Assembly (NCBI GenBank): GCA_019359045.1
Contig: JAHHIA010000016.1
Coordinates: 62,001-126,000, forward strand
Direction of reading: 5' to 3'
DNA from: Scytolyngbya sp. HA4215-MV1
GTDB taxonomy: Bacteria; Cyanobacteriota; Cyanobacteriia; Leptolyngbyales; Leptolyngbyaceae
Length of the DNA stretch: 64,000 nt
Positions within the stretch are counted from its first letter, which is position 1. Each line of letters begins with the position of its first letter. A program made the translations under genes and the position numbers. The notes beneath the pieces were generated by a model. It did not search any database, was not told where the DNA came from, and saw only the letters and a list, made by a program, of their open reading frames with translations. Shown piece by piece: positions 17,757-25,675 of this stretch.

Positions 17757-19403
17757 TTGAAATTTCAGAAGACAAGGCGAACCCGATTCAGACCATTGCT
17801 CTGGCCAGGATGGGCAGCGATCGTCCATGCAGTGGGCACCATAGGCATCGTGGTCGGGATCGCAACCCCCAGTGGGGCAGCAGAACGGGTGATTTTGCGC
17901 GCAGGTCCATTTGAGCAAACAGTCAGTGTAGCAGATCTGGAACACTTTGCTGAAACCGGAGAAATTTCACCGTCTTTAAAGTTTTATACTCCTTTGTTGA
18001 AGCCAGAAGTCCGGCGTTTTTTGAACAAGCGCCTCCAGGTCGATGCCGAAGTCGGCGAGAAAGCACTGGGGCAAGTGCTGCAATCACCTTCTGGCAAGAA
18101 ACTCTGGCAATCATTGCAGCGTGTGGCACCGGGATTAACGATCGAGCAATTGCAGGCAGGGCTATGGCTGGCAGCTCGCCAGTTTAATGGGTTGGATGCG
18201 ATCGGGGTGTTGCGATCGATTCCTACCGAAACTGTCACTATCGATGTCACTGAAGCGATCGCGGCAGCCTCTCAGGTCAATGTCCCCTATCTCAAGACCC
18301 AGGCATTGGGTCCTGTGCTGGCGCAGGAATTAGAGGTAGACAGTCCTCCCTTTCAGGCAGCGTTTGATCCCACGGCTCCCGGTGCTCAAAGGGTGCAGCA
18401 GCAAACTTTGGTTTTGCAAGACTCACAGCGGCATCGCAGTTTGCCAGTTGATGTCTACTGGGCAGAAAAATCACAGGGTCCACTGGTGGTGATTTCACCA
18501 GGATTAGAGGCAAATCGTACAGTGTTGGCATACCTGGCACGGCACCTGGCATCTTATGGGTTCACAGTCGCGGCGATCGAACATCCCACCTTTGCCCAAT
18601 ATTCTTCCTTGCCGACCCAACCCGGACAGCTGTTGCCTGCCAGCGAGTTTCTTGATCGTCCTCAAGATGTTCGCTTTTTGCTCGATCAATTCGCCGAGCT
18701 AAACCGTCAACCGGGGGCGTTGCAAGGCAAATTGAACACGGAACAGGTGAGTGTCATTGGACACTCGTTAGGCGGGTATACGGCACTGGCGCTGGCAGGT
18801 GGAGCGTTGGATCTGGACGCACTGCGCCAATTTTGTCAGAAGCCTAATCTGTTGAAGCAGGCTCCGGCAGACTGGTTGCAATGTGCTGCCAAAGACCTAC
18901 CAGGCAAACAGGTAAACTTGCGCGATCGCCGAGTGGTGCAGGCGATCGCCCTGAACCCGATGGTGGGCAGTCTGTTTGGCGAAAATGGTTTGCGTCAGGT
19001 TGCCATACCAACGTTGATCCTGGCAGCGACGGAAGACTCGCTGACGCCTGTGTTGAACCATCAGCTGCAACCTTTTAATCAATTGTCGTCGCACAAGTAT
19101 TTGTTAACAGCGATCGGGGCAACCCATCTGAGTGTGGCTGATCCCAACAGTTCTAGTGGAGTAATGTCGATTGGAAATCTCACTCAGGAACGGCGAGGGA
19201 ACGAGGTCGCAGCGCTGCGTCAGTTGCTCCAGGGAGTTACGCTGGCATGGGTTCAACAACAAACTCCCGCGGCTGAAACCTATCGTCCTTTCCTGTCTTC
19301 AGCCTATGCCCAGTCGTTTTCGACTCCCAATGTGGGACTGCGGTTGAACGATCGCCTGCCTTCCAGTCTGAATCTTTGGTTAGATGTTGCTGCTCGTCTT
19401 TAA
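17757..19403 (+). CDS. Exported alpha/beta hydrolase with DUF1400 domain
   Basis: The protein of about 548 residues has a signal peptide (basic KFQKTRRTRFRP, hydrophobic core, cleavage near PSGAAERV). A DUF1400-like region follows (ERVILRAGPFEQTVSVADLE and the next 100 residues), then an alpha/beta hydrolase domain with nucleophile Ser in GHSLGGYTALAL and a late SPTVL-like strand-Asp (TLILAATEDSLTP) and His (GATHLSV). It probably hydrolyses an ester or lipid in the periplasm. I chose TTG at 17757 because GGAG at 17745-17748 is ideally spaced and the product then starts with a normal signal peptide; an upstream TTG at 17673 would give an odd extension. Confidence 0.85.
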   Translation: MKFQKTRRTRFRPLLWPGWAAIVHAVGTIGIVVGIATPSGAAERVILRAGPFEQTVSVADLEHFAETGEISPSLKFYTPLLKPEVRRFLNKRLQVDAEVGEKALGQVLQSPSGKKLWQSLQRVAPGLTIEQLQAGLWLAARQFNGLDAIGVLRSIPTETVTIDVTEAIAAASQVNVPYLKTQALGPVLAQELEVDSPPFQAAFDPTAPGAQRVQQQTLVLQDSQRHRSLPVDVYWAEKSQGPLVVISPGLEANRTVLAYLARHLASYGFTVAAIEHPTFAQYSSLPTQPGQLLPASEFLDRPQDVRFLLDQFAELNRQPGALQGKLNTEQVSVIGHSLGGYTALALAGGALDLDALRQFCQKPNLLKQAPADWLQCAAKDLPGKQVNLRDRRVVQAIALNPMVGSLFGENGLRQVAIPTLILAATEDSLTPVLNHQLQPFNQLSSHKYLLTAIGATHLSVADPNSSSGVMSIGNLTQERRGNEVAALRQLLQGVTLAWVQQQTPAAETYRPFLSSAYAQSFSTPNVGLRLNDRLPSSLNLWLDVAARL

Positions 19404-19961
19404 AGGGTCAGGGATACATTGCGAATAACCACCCTGGCACGGACGAGCGCCAGTTTTGATCGAGTTCGATCGTCAGGCGAATGACGGCTTTGTGACGCAC
19501 AATCTATTAACCTGGCATACAAGACCTGATATGAGTGCGTAGAGTGCTGTAAAGCCTAACGGCATGGCTACACTAACGCACCGAGATCAACTTGAATCAT
19601 ACGTTACGGTGTTGCCTAACACCTGTTACGCAATCAAGCTGTTATGGTCATACCAATTTGATTTGTGTTTGCGACAGATCTAGATCCCCCCTAGCCCCCG
19701 CGCTAATGCGCCGCTGCGCTAGAAAAAAGGGGGGAAACCCAAGCCAGTCTTGAAGTCCCCCTTTTTAAGGAGGATTTAGGGAGATCTCCTAAGTGTCATA
19801 TTCTCAATTTAAATTGGTATCAGATCTGTATAAACCAAGGTTGCTGGGTGAATAACTAAGAAGATTTATTTTTAGGAAAAAATCTACCCAACGTTCAACC
19901 ACGCGGTAAATCTTCTCTCAGAAATCTCCTAAGGTGTGGATGATCAAGATGGAGCAAAATC
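19404..19961. other. Intergenic region containing a MITE-like repeat
   Basis: This 558-base gap holds a repeat element at 19650-19820 (listed separately). I see no gene in the rest. Confidence 0.5.
19650..19820. mobile_element. MITE-like palindromic repeat element
   Basis: The 171-base element is bounded by a 10-bp perfect terminal inverted repeat, ATACCAATTT and AAATTGGTAT. Inside are C-rich and G-rich arms that roughly pair: GATCCCCCCTAGCCCCC on the left, and AAGTCCCCCTTTTT followed by GGAGGATTTAGGGAGATCT on the right. No reading frame is inside. Sequences of the type CCCCCTAAATCCCCC are common dispersed repeats in cyanobacterial genomes, so this is probably a non-autonomous element. Related fragments lie near 55980 and 32725. 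Confidence 0.65.
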
Positions 19962-20222
19962 ATGGATCACGATGAAAGCAGATCTCAACCGAATGTCTGG
20001 GACTACAAACCCTGGTGGTGTCAGCCCTGGTCAATTTTATTTACAGGAGTCTCGCTGACGGGGGGGAGTTGGTTCTTGTTCAACAATTGGCTACTGACGC
20101 TGATAGTGGGCACGCCTTTGACGTTCTGGATGGGGTTCTTTTTGCTGGTCTATCCTCGGCTTGTGCAGCAAAGTGGTTTACTCGATACGGTGGAGTCATC
20201 TCAAGAACCGTATGACGGTTGA
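19962..20222 (+). CDS. Small two-helix membrane protein, DUF6737-like
   Basis: The 86-residue protein has a polar start, the motif VWDYKPWWCQPWSIL, two hydrophobic segments (about residues 26-44 and 46-67) and a short acidic tail. The KPWWCQPW motif and the two-helix layout match a small cyanobacterial membrane family that I recall as DUF6737; the name is from memory. The function is unknown. Confidence 0.65.
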   Translation: MDHDESRSQPNVWDYKPWWCQPWSILFTGVSLTGGSWFLFNNWLLTLIVGTPLTFWMGFFLLVYPRLVQQSGLLDTVESSQEPYDG

Positions 20223-20400
20223 TTCGTACTCAAATCAGCGATTCTGCTATTTTTGGGAGACGTTGCGGCTCCTTCAGCCTCAGGATGACGTCGTCCAATA
20301 TTCATTGAGCGATCGCACAATGTCATCGTGCTCAAATCAATAGTCTTCGCGATCGGCAATGTGGAGAAGAAAGCTTTACCAGTCTGCTTTAGCCAGGTTA

Positions 20401-20952
20401 TTAGGCAGATTCACCATCTTCACGATTAGAATAAGTCTCATTCTTAATGAGTTCCAAAAACTGTAAAATCTGTCCAATTGACCGAATATGGTGAACCCTT
20501 TTGGCGCTTTGAGCCTGTTCAATATACGAACGATATTTTGGCGTTAAATGCTTGTGGCATAACCAAAGCACCTGGTAGCTCCTCAGCGAACTCTTCAGAA
20601 TGGGACTCTTGTCTGGCCAGCCTTCTGGCAATTTAAAGTGACCTGTAACTAATCGTTTAGTGACTAGCCAGAAATGCACAGATAGCGGTAAATCGACAAA
20701 AACTAACGTATCTGCCTCATTTAGCCGAGCCCAAAGGGTCTCCATGCAACCGAATCCGTCAATAATCCATTGATCAGTGATCAAAATTTTCTCATGAGCG
20801 CGCTTGTAGTCTTCCTGAGAAGCTTCGATACCTTCTGATAGATATTGAAGCTTGTCCAAATTGTAAAGTGGTAATCCAGTAATTTCTGATAGCTTCTTGC
20901 TCAGAGTTGATTTACCACCTCCAGCATTACCAAACACTGCCACTTTTCTCAT
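20401..20952 (-). CDS. P-loop nucleotide kinase, adenylate kinase/FlaR-like
   Basis: The 183-residue protein begins with a P-loop, VFGNAGGGKSTLSKKLS, followed by LPLYNLDKLQY, WIIDGFGCMETLWARLNEAD and LVFVDLPLSVHFWLVTKRL. This is the pattern of small adenylate kinase-related proteins often annotated as 'topology modulation protein' or FlaR. The substrate is unknown. A second member of the same family lies 176 bases upstream on the same strand (21129-21701), suggesting an old duplication or joint gain. Confidence 0.8.
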   Translation of the reverse strand: MRKVAVFGNAGGGKSTLSKKLSEITGLPLYNLDKLQYLSEGIEASQEDYKRAHEKILITDQWIIDGFGCMETLWARLNEADTLVFVDLPLSVHFWLVTKRLVTGHFKLPEGWPDKSPILKSSLRSYQVLWLCHKHLTPKYRSYIEQAQSAKRVHHIRSIGQILQFLELIKNETYSNREDGESA

Positions 20953-21128
20953 TGCGACTTTCCTCTTAGTGCAATTCAGTACGATCGCTCCTTTATTGTT
21001 CAGGGTGCATGACTGATAAGCAAACGTACCTCTCCGTTGGGTATCCTCATTAATATTTGTATTAAAACGATTGTATTAAAGCGATTGTGCATGTCCAATT
21101 ACCGAAGACCTGGAATTATAAGTGGCAC

Positions 21129-21701
21129 CTACTTTATTACCCAGCTCATACGCAACAACGGCACAACCATTTCTCTGCCATTGTGGGGGATTGTAAATGT
21201 ACAACAGATAGGTAGGTGTGCGTACTCCGGTTGCTGAAATAATCGGGGATACTTTTTACGGTTTTGTTGATAAGTTTGTAACATCCATAACAAGATAGAT
21301 TCCTGACTGAAGAACGATTTTTTGATACTTTCACGATTGCCGTTCCAAAGTTCTTCCTGCTTTAGCGATCGCAGCAATGTTCGTCGCAAGAGTCGTCTCA
21401 TAATTAGCCAGAAAGAGTAATCCAGAAACACGACTGTCTCAGCTTGACTCCAAACGATGTCACGAACTGCACTGTAGTTGCCATCCACAACCCAGCAAGC
21501 GCCACTCAAAGCCTCGGTTACGCGATCCCGAAATACTTGAGACGGAGTGGTTGTCCAATTTGGCTCCCAGTGTATGGCGTCTAGCTCGATGTGAGGAATC
21601 TGCAATTGCTGAGCGATTTGTCGCGCTAAGGTTGTTTTCCCAGAGCCTGTACTTCCCACAACAGAAATCTTTTTACCGCAATGCTGGAAAATTTTTTGCA
21701 T
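21129..21701 (-). CDS. P-loop nucleotide kinase, C-terminus frameshifted
   Basis: The 190-residue frame has a P-loop (VVGSTGSGKTTLARQIA), HIELDAIHWEPNW and CWVVDGNYSAVRDIVWSQAETVVFLDY, typical of the same FlaR/adenylate-kinase-like family as its neighbour. After PEYAHL the frame reads into non-family sequence (PICCTFTIPHNGRE). The expected family ending, SVVHLQSPTMAEKWL, is present in another frame. A 4-bp tandem duplication (AGGTAGGT on the plus strand, 21210-21217) accounts for the shift; removing one copy restores the family ending with a stop at 21146-21148. The enzyme core is intact, so activity may survive. Confidence 0.75.
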   Translation of the reverse strand: MQKIFQHCGKKISVVGSTGSGKTTLARQIAQQLQIPHIELDAIHWEPNWTTTPSQVFRDRVTEALSGACWVVDGNYSAVRDIVWSQAETVVFLDYSFWLIMRRLLRRTLLRSLKQEELWNGNRESIKKSFFSQESILLWMLQTYQQNRKKYPRLFQQPEYAHLPICCTFTIPHNGREMVVPLLRMSWVIK

Positions 21702-22009
21702 AGACCCAATTTCTAAATCTCAAGAATGCTGCTGCGCTCATTTGAGCCTAGTGAATCGCCTCACAGATAACCTCAAAGATTTAATTTTTGACACTACCAA
21801 GTTTGCAAAGAACCCTATCCCAGCCGATAGCTGAAAGCAATCTAATGGCTCAAATCAGTGGCGGCAGATAATTTCGGACTCAGCACCAGTAACTCTCAAA
21901 CCTCTGTTGCATTTGAATTGTTAGCCCACTGGCTGTTGCGGATTCTTGCTGCTTCACATTAGGAATTAGAGACTTAACGATAAAATTCTGGAACTTAGGG
22001 CATCATCCG
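21702..22009. other. Intergenic region, nothing recognised
   Basis: This 308-base stretch lies between the frameshifted kinase gene and the 3' end of mdh. I see no reading frame, RNA gene or strong hairpin in it. Confidence 0.4.
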
Positions 22010-22993
22010 CTATACGTTAGCGTTTGTCTCTGCCAGCAATTGCTGTGCCCGATCGATGTTTTGCCTCACCGATCGTGCTGAAGCGTGCAAATCCGCCAAT
22101 TCTGAATCAGAGAGCTGAATTTCCAACACCGTCTCCACACCTCGACAGCCCAACCGACAGGGCACCCCAACAAAAATATCTTTCAAGCCATATTGCCCCT
22201 GAAGATAAGCAGCCACAGGCAACAGGCGCACCTGATTAAACAAAATCGATTCCACCATCAGCGCAACTGAAGAAGCGGGGGCAAAGTAAGCGCTGCCCGT
22301 TTGCATCAGTTCCACAATCTCGGCACCGCCATTGCGGGTTCGCTCCACTAGTCGTTCGATCGTGGTGCGATCCATCAATTCCGTAATCGGGATGCCACTC
22401 ACCGTGGTGTAGCGCGGTAAAGGCACCATCAAATCGCCATGTCCACCCATCACCGTTGCATTGATATCAGCGATCGAAACTCCCAACTCCATTGCCACAA
22501 AGGTTTGGAAGCGGGCAGAGTCCAACACGCCTGCCATGCCCATAACCTGATGAGCGGGCAATCCACTCACCTGCCATGCTAAATAAGTCATCACATCCAG
22601 CGGATTCGTCACCACAATCACTACCGCATGAGGTGAATGGGCGATCGCCTGGCGCATCACATCGGTAACAATTTTGGCATTGATCTTCAGCAGGTCATCG
22701 CGGCTCATACCCGGTTTGCGGGGCACCCCTGCCGTAATCACAATCACATCTGAGTTAATCGTATCCGCATAATTATTGGTGCCAAGAATCTGGCGATTGT
22801 GGCGCTCAACCCCGCGCGCTTCCAGCAAATCTAGCGCCAGACCTTGCGGTCGCCCCGCAATCACATCCAGCAACACCACATCGGCAATATTTTTTTCTGC
22901 CAATCGCTGCGCCAGTGTACTGCCCACATTGCCCGAACCAATTACAGCAACACGGGAAGATGGACAAGAGGGAAGCTTAGAAGGGGAAAGCAT
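22010..22993 (-). CDS. mdh: Malate dehydrogenase
   Basis: This NAD-dependent enzyme interconverts malate and oxaloacetate. The Rossmann motif GSGNVGSTLAQRLAEKN, the substrate loop VPRKPGMSRDDLL (its second arginine favours malate over lactate), VTNPLDVMTYLAW and the catalytic histidine motif MGGHGDLMVPLPRYT are all present. At 327 residues it fits the lactate/malate dehydrogenase family of LDH-like MDHs. The first 13 residues before RVAVIGSG are poorly conserved, so a slightly later start is possible. Confidence 0.95.
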   Translation of the reverse strand: MLSPSKLPSCPSSRVAVIGSGNVGSTLAQRLAEKNIADVVLLDVIAGRPQGLALDLLEARGVERHNRQILGTNNYADTINSDVIVITAGVPRKPGMSRDDLLKINAKIVTDVMRQAIAHSPHAVVIVVTNPLDVMTYLAWQVSGLPAHQVMGMAGVLDSARFQTFVAMELGVSIADINATVMGGHGDLMVPLPRYTTVSGIPITELMDRTTIERLVERTRNGGAEIVELMQTGSAYFAPASSVALMVESILFNQVRLLPVAAYLQGQYGLKDIFVGVPCRLGCRGVETVLEIQLSDSELADLHASARSVRQNIDRAQQLLAETNANV

Positions 22994-23092
22994 ACGCCAC
23001 TCTACACTTAATGATTCGCTGCTCGCGAATTGGCAGTTTGCTTTGGGCGATCGCGGTCAGCCATACGCCCAAAGCAAATTCCGAACAACGGT

Positions 23093-23308
23093 CTACTCAA
23101 ACGGTTCCAATTGATCAATCCGGAGCCAGATATTGGGAGTGGGCACATGACCAAACTTCACGAATGCGTAATCGCCTCGCAAATCGACCACTTCGCCTTT
23201 GGTCTCAAACAGATAGGACGGGAAGCGATCGTCACTGGCTTTGGCTTCCAGGCTATTTTCCAGCTTTGCCCGCACTGCCTTTACAATATCGCCTCGTTTG
23301 ACTGCCAT
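23093..23308 (-). CDS. ndhO: NAD(P)H-quinone oxidoreductase subunit O
   Basis: The 71-residue NdhO is a small peripheral subunit of cyanobacterial NDH-1, which feeds electrons to plastoquinone in cyclic electron flow and respiration. The protein starts [19 protein letters not shown] and contains [20 protein letters not shown] and [15 protein letters not shown], the family's hallmark. An ATG seven codons upstream (23329) is less likely. It lies 99 bases from mdh on the same strand. Confidence 0.95.
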   Translation of the reverse strand: MAVKRGDIVKAVRAKLENSLEAKASDDRFPSYLFETKGEVVDLRGDYAFVKFGHVPTPNIWLRIDQLEPFE

Positions 23309-23487
23309 AGGTTGCTCCCAACTCCTCACGGTTAAAGTCTCTATCCTGCATTGTAAGACGGGCCAGGGGAGTCAGGGTGAAGTATGAGATAAAGATTATT
23401 CGACAGTTGTGATAGAAACCGTGCTGTAACCAGTGCAGTCCACATGGCACTCAGTAACAAGGTGCTCAAGCTCCTTACCCTTACCTA

Positions 23488-23523
23488 TATATCAATGTCA
23501 ATGGTTATATCAATGTCAATGGT
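23488..23523. repeat. Two tandem copies of an 18-bp unit
   Basis: TATATCAATGTCAATGGT occurs twice without a gap. The unit length is a multiple of three. In the plus frame starting at 23444 it encodes the repeated hexapeptide ISMSMV inside a short hydrophobic stretch. The frame has no ribosome-binding site and runs into the mutM 3' end, so I do not call it a gene. Confidence 0.7.
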
Positions 23524-23603
23524 GGTCATTTTCGCTTTTCTGGGACATGGTCAGGTTTCACGCTCATCCAATATCGCCAATCCAAAAATCCAAAATGGCA
23601 TCA

Positions 23604-24569
23604 CTAGCGCTGACACTGGGGACAAAAGTGGGCAGAACGCCCCGCCAGCTTTAGCCGTTGGATGATAGCGCTGCAAACAGCGCAGGCTTCGCCGTCACGC
23701 CCATAGACCAGTGCTGCGCCACTGTAGTTGCCATTTACCCCACGCACATTCAAAAAAGTGCTGAATGTGGTGCCGCCAACCTCAATACTGGTTTGCAACA
23801 CCTGAATCAGCGACGATCTCAACTGCTCAATTTGCTTGCGGGTGAGATGGGCGCACAAAGTTTCTGGTCTAATGTGGCTGAGAAATAGGGCTTCATCCGC
23901 GTAAATATTTCCTACCCCTGCCACGAGAGCTTGATCGAGTAATGCATTCTTAATGGGACGTTGCCGATCGCGCAACTGCTGAACCAAATACGACACTGAA
24001 AAAGCATCCGAAAAGGGTTCTGGACCCATGGTTTGCAAGCCTGTGATGATGCTTTCAGGCGATCGATCAGGAGGCACCCACCACATCCGCCCAAAGGTGC
24101 GTTGATCCACGTACCGCAATTCCCAATTACCTGGAAAAAACAGGCGCACGCGCGTATGTTTGGTCAAGGCAGTGGTGCGATCGAGCCATCGCAACTGTCC
24201 TGTCATGCGTAAATGTACCCCCAACCAGCCCGCGAAGTCTACGTGACTTGGATTTGGGATAGTGCTCTGCACCGCTTTGCTAGAGGATTTTGGATTGTGG
24301 CTTTTGACAGTTTCCAACACTGAGGTTTTCCCGGCTTCTCGCGCCTGACTCCTGACTCCTGACTCCTGACTCAACTCCGCCAACAAGTACTTCCCTCGCC
24401 GATGCCAGGTCAAAATCTGAGTGTTTTGCAAGCTAGCAAGAAACTCTGCAGGCAAAGCCGGGTAGGCGATCGTCCGGTCTAGCAAGACCTCTCCCCCTAA
24501 GCAGGGTTGATGTAGGGTCAATTGCTCCAGACCCCGTCTCACAGTTTCAACTTCTGGCAGTTCAGGCAC
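23604..24569 (-). CDS. mutM: Formamidopyrimidine-DNA glycosylase with insertion
   Basis: MutM (Fpg) removes oxidised purines such as 8-oxoguanine and cleaves the abasic strand. The catalytic N-terminus PELPEVETVRRGL, the helix-hairpin region ALLDQALVAGVGNIYADEAL and the C-terminal zinc finger (CAVC ... CPQC) are intact. At 321 residues it is about 40 longer than usual. Residues about 67-112 do not match the family and interrupt the strand between RRGKYLLAELS and GWLGVHLRMTG. Four copies of the 7-bp unit CTGACTC (24345-24372, plus strand) lie inside this insert, with further sequence like the organism's intergenic repeats. In frame, it probably forms a surface loop. The gene follows psaE on the same strand. 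Confidence 0.93.
   Translation of the reverse strand: MPELPEVETVRRGLEQLTLHQPCLGGEVLLDRTIAYPALPAEFLASLQNTQILTWHRRGKYLLAELSQESGVRSQAREAGKTSVLETVKSHNPKSSSKAVQSTIPNPSHVDFAGWLGVHLRMTGQLRWLDRTTALTKHTRVRLFFPGNWELRYVDQRTFGRMWWVPPDRSPESIITGLQTMGPEPFSDAFSVSYLVQQLRDRQRPIKNALLDQALVAGVGNIYADEALFLSHIRPETLCAHLTRKQIEQLRSSLIQVLQTSIEVGGTTFSTFLNVRGVNGNYSGAALVYGRDGEACAVCSAIIQRLKLAGRSAHFCPQCQR
24345..24372. repeat. Four copies of heptamer CTGACTC within mutM
   Basis: Perfect tandem heptamers, of the short tandemly repeated type (STRR) common in filamentous cyanobacterial genomes, normally between genes. Four copies equal 28 bases, so the repeat alone is not a multiple of three; the surrounding insert restores the frame. 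Confidence 0.85.
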
Positions 24570-24688
24570 GGAATTGAGGTAAAAAAATTGGGTAAGCTAC
24601 AGAGATCAAATCATCTGTACTTACCCTGATCTTACGTTAGCGAAGATAAGCTTCTTCGCTTGGTTGAGCCGAAAAGAATTCATGAACT

Positions 24689-24737
24689 GAAAAAGCAAAG
24701 AGATTGAGAAAACAGGGTTTTCAATCTCTTTTGCTTA
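24689..24737 (-). terminator. Rho-independent terminator after psaE
   Basis: On the minus strand, AAGCAAAAGAGATTGA pairs with TCAATCTCTTTGCTT (one bulge) over a loop of about 13 bases, and a run of T follows. It begins 11 bases after the psaE stop and separates psaE from mutM. Confidence 0.85.
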
Positions 24738-24747
24738 ACAAATACTT

Positions 24748-24978
24748 TTACTTCTTCTTGGCAGCCGGAGGTGCAACTTCGACGAGTTCACTCTCGGCAA
24801 AATTATTTGTATTGACTCCAGAAGCGTTGCCACTGAAGCCGTTGTAGTTAACCTGATCAAACCGGACAATCACTGGATATTTAATGCCACTCTGGTCAAT
24901 AGAGGCAACAGTGCCGATGTCTTGAAACCAGAAGGATTCTTTACGAAGGATACGGACTTTAGAGCCACGCTGAATCAT
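24748..24978 (-). CDS. psaE: Photosystem I reaction centre subunit IV (PsaE)
   Basis: PsaE is a small SH3-fold subunit on the cytoplasmic side of photosystem I that helps ferredoxin docking and cyclic electron flow. The 76-residue sequence starts [18 protein letters not shown] and continues with [20 protein letters not shown] and [19 protein letters not shown], as in the family. The last residues (PPAAKKK) form a short basic tail. It is followed by its own terminator. Confidence 0.98.
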   Translation of the reverse strand: MIQRGSKVRILRKESFWFQDIGTVASIDQSGIKYPVIVRFDQVNYNGFSGNASGVNTNNFAESELVEVAPPAAKKK

Positions 24979-25110
24979 GAGTGTCTTTCCCTTTTGTTAT
25001 CAATCTTCAACTCATACAGCTAATTGCTTTTCACTCTACTACGGACGGTTACCGCATAAATCAGAGTACCCTGGAGTCGCAACAATCTGAAATATCGGGT
25101 AATCAAAGAA

Positions 25111-25560
25111 TTATTGAGTGTTCGATTTGTCACCGTGGTTAAAAATCTGTAGAACTTGTTGACAGAAGTGTTTTAACTGATGGCTGACTTCCGGGGTTGG
25201 TTGAGTGGCGCCCTCAAAGTTCCAATCGCCGATCGTCGATAACCACCACTGTTTGCCCTGATGGTCGAATCCGGCAACCTCCATACCAACTGCTCGATGG
25301 GCGTTGGATAAAGTATCTCGGTGGAATCGGATCAAAATCAGAATACAGCGGCTCTGAAAAAGTCTGCTCCTGCCAGGAAAGTTGAAGCTAATGTCGATCG
25401 AGTTGGGATCGACTAGCTCACGGGTATCGGGATCATTTGCCCATGGCTTCAGATCCACTCTGGCATCCGGAAAGTCTGCCTTGAAGAGGTTCACCACAGT
25501 GGCAATTTTGCTGGCAAGTTCAAGGTTGGTAGCTTGCTCGGCAGCATTCACGCGCAACAC
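25111..25560 (-). CDS. Hypothetical protein
   Basis: The 149-residue protein looks soluble and mixed alpha/beta. Notable stretches are ADFPDARVDLKPWANDPDT, SIDISFNFPGRSRLFQSRC and QWWLSTIGDWNFEG. It has no signal peptide, membrane segment or known catalytic motif. The sequence composition is convincing for a coding region and it sits between psaE and phoH on the same strand. I do not recognise the family or its function. Confidence 0.65.
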   Translation of the reverse strand: MLRVNAAEQATNLELASKIATVVNLFKADFPDARVDLKPWANDPDTRELVDPNSIDISFNFPGRSRLFQSRCILILIRFHRDTLSNAHRAVGMEVAGFDHQGKQWWLSTIGDWNFEGATQPTPEVSHQLKHFCQQVLQIFNHGDKSNTQ

Positions 25561-25675
25561 TCCTCTCTATGATTCTCACTTTACAAAAAACAACTTTTTG
25601 GCAGCAATCTACTGATTAATTGTGACAAAAAAGCAAGAATTGTAAAGGATACGATGATACCGAGCCAAAAATCTT

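Noticed and set aside
24301-24372. CTGACTC repeats as a CRISPR array
   Set aside because: The unit is only seven bases, directly tandem without spacers, inside a coding gene.
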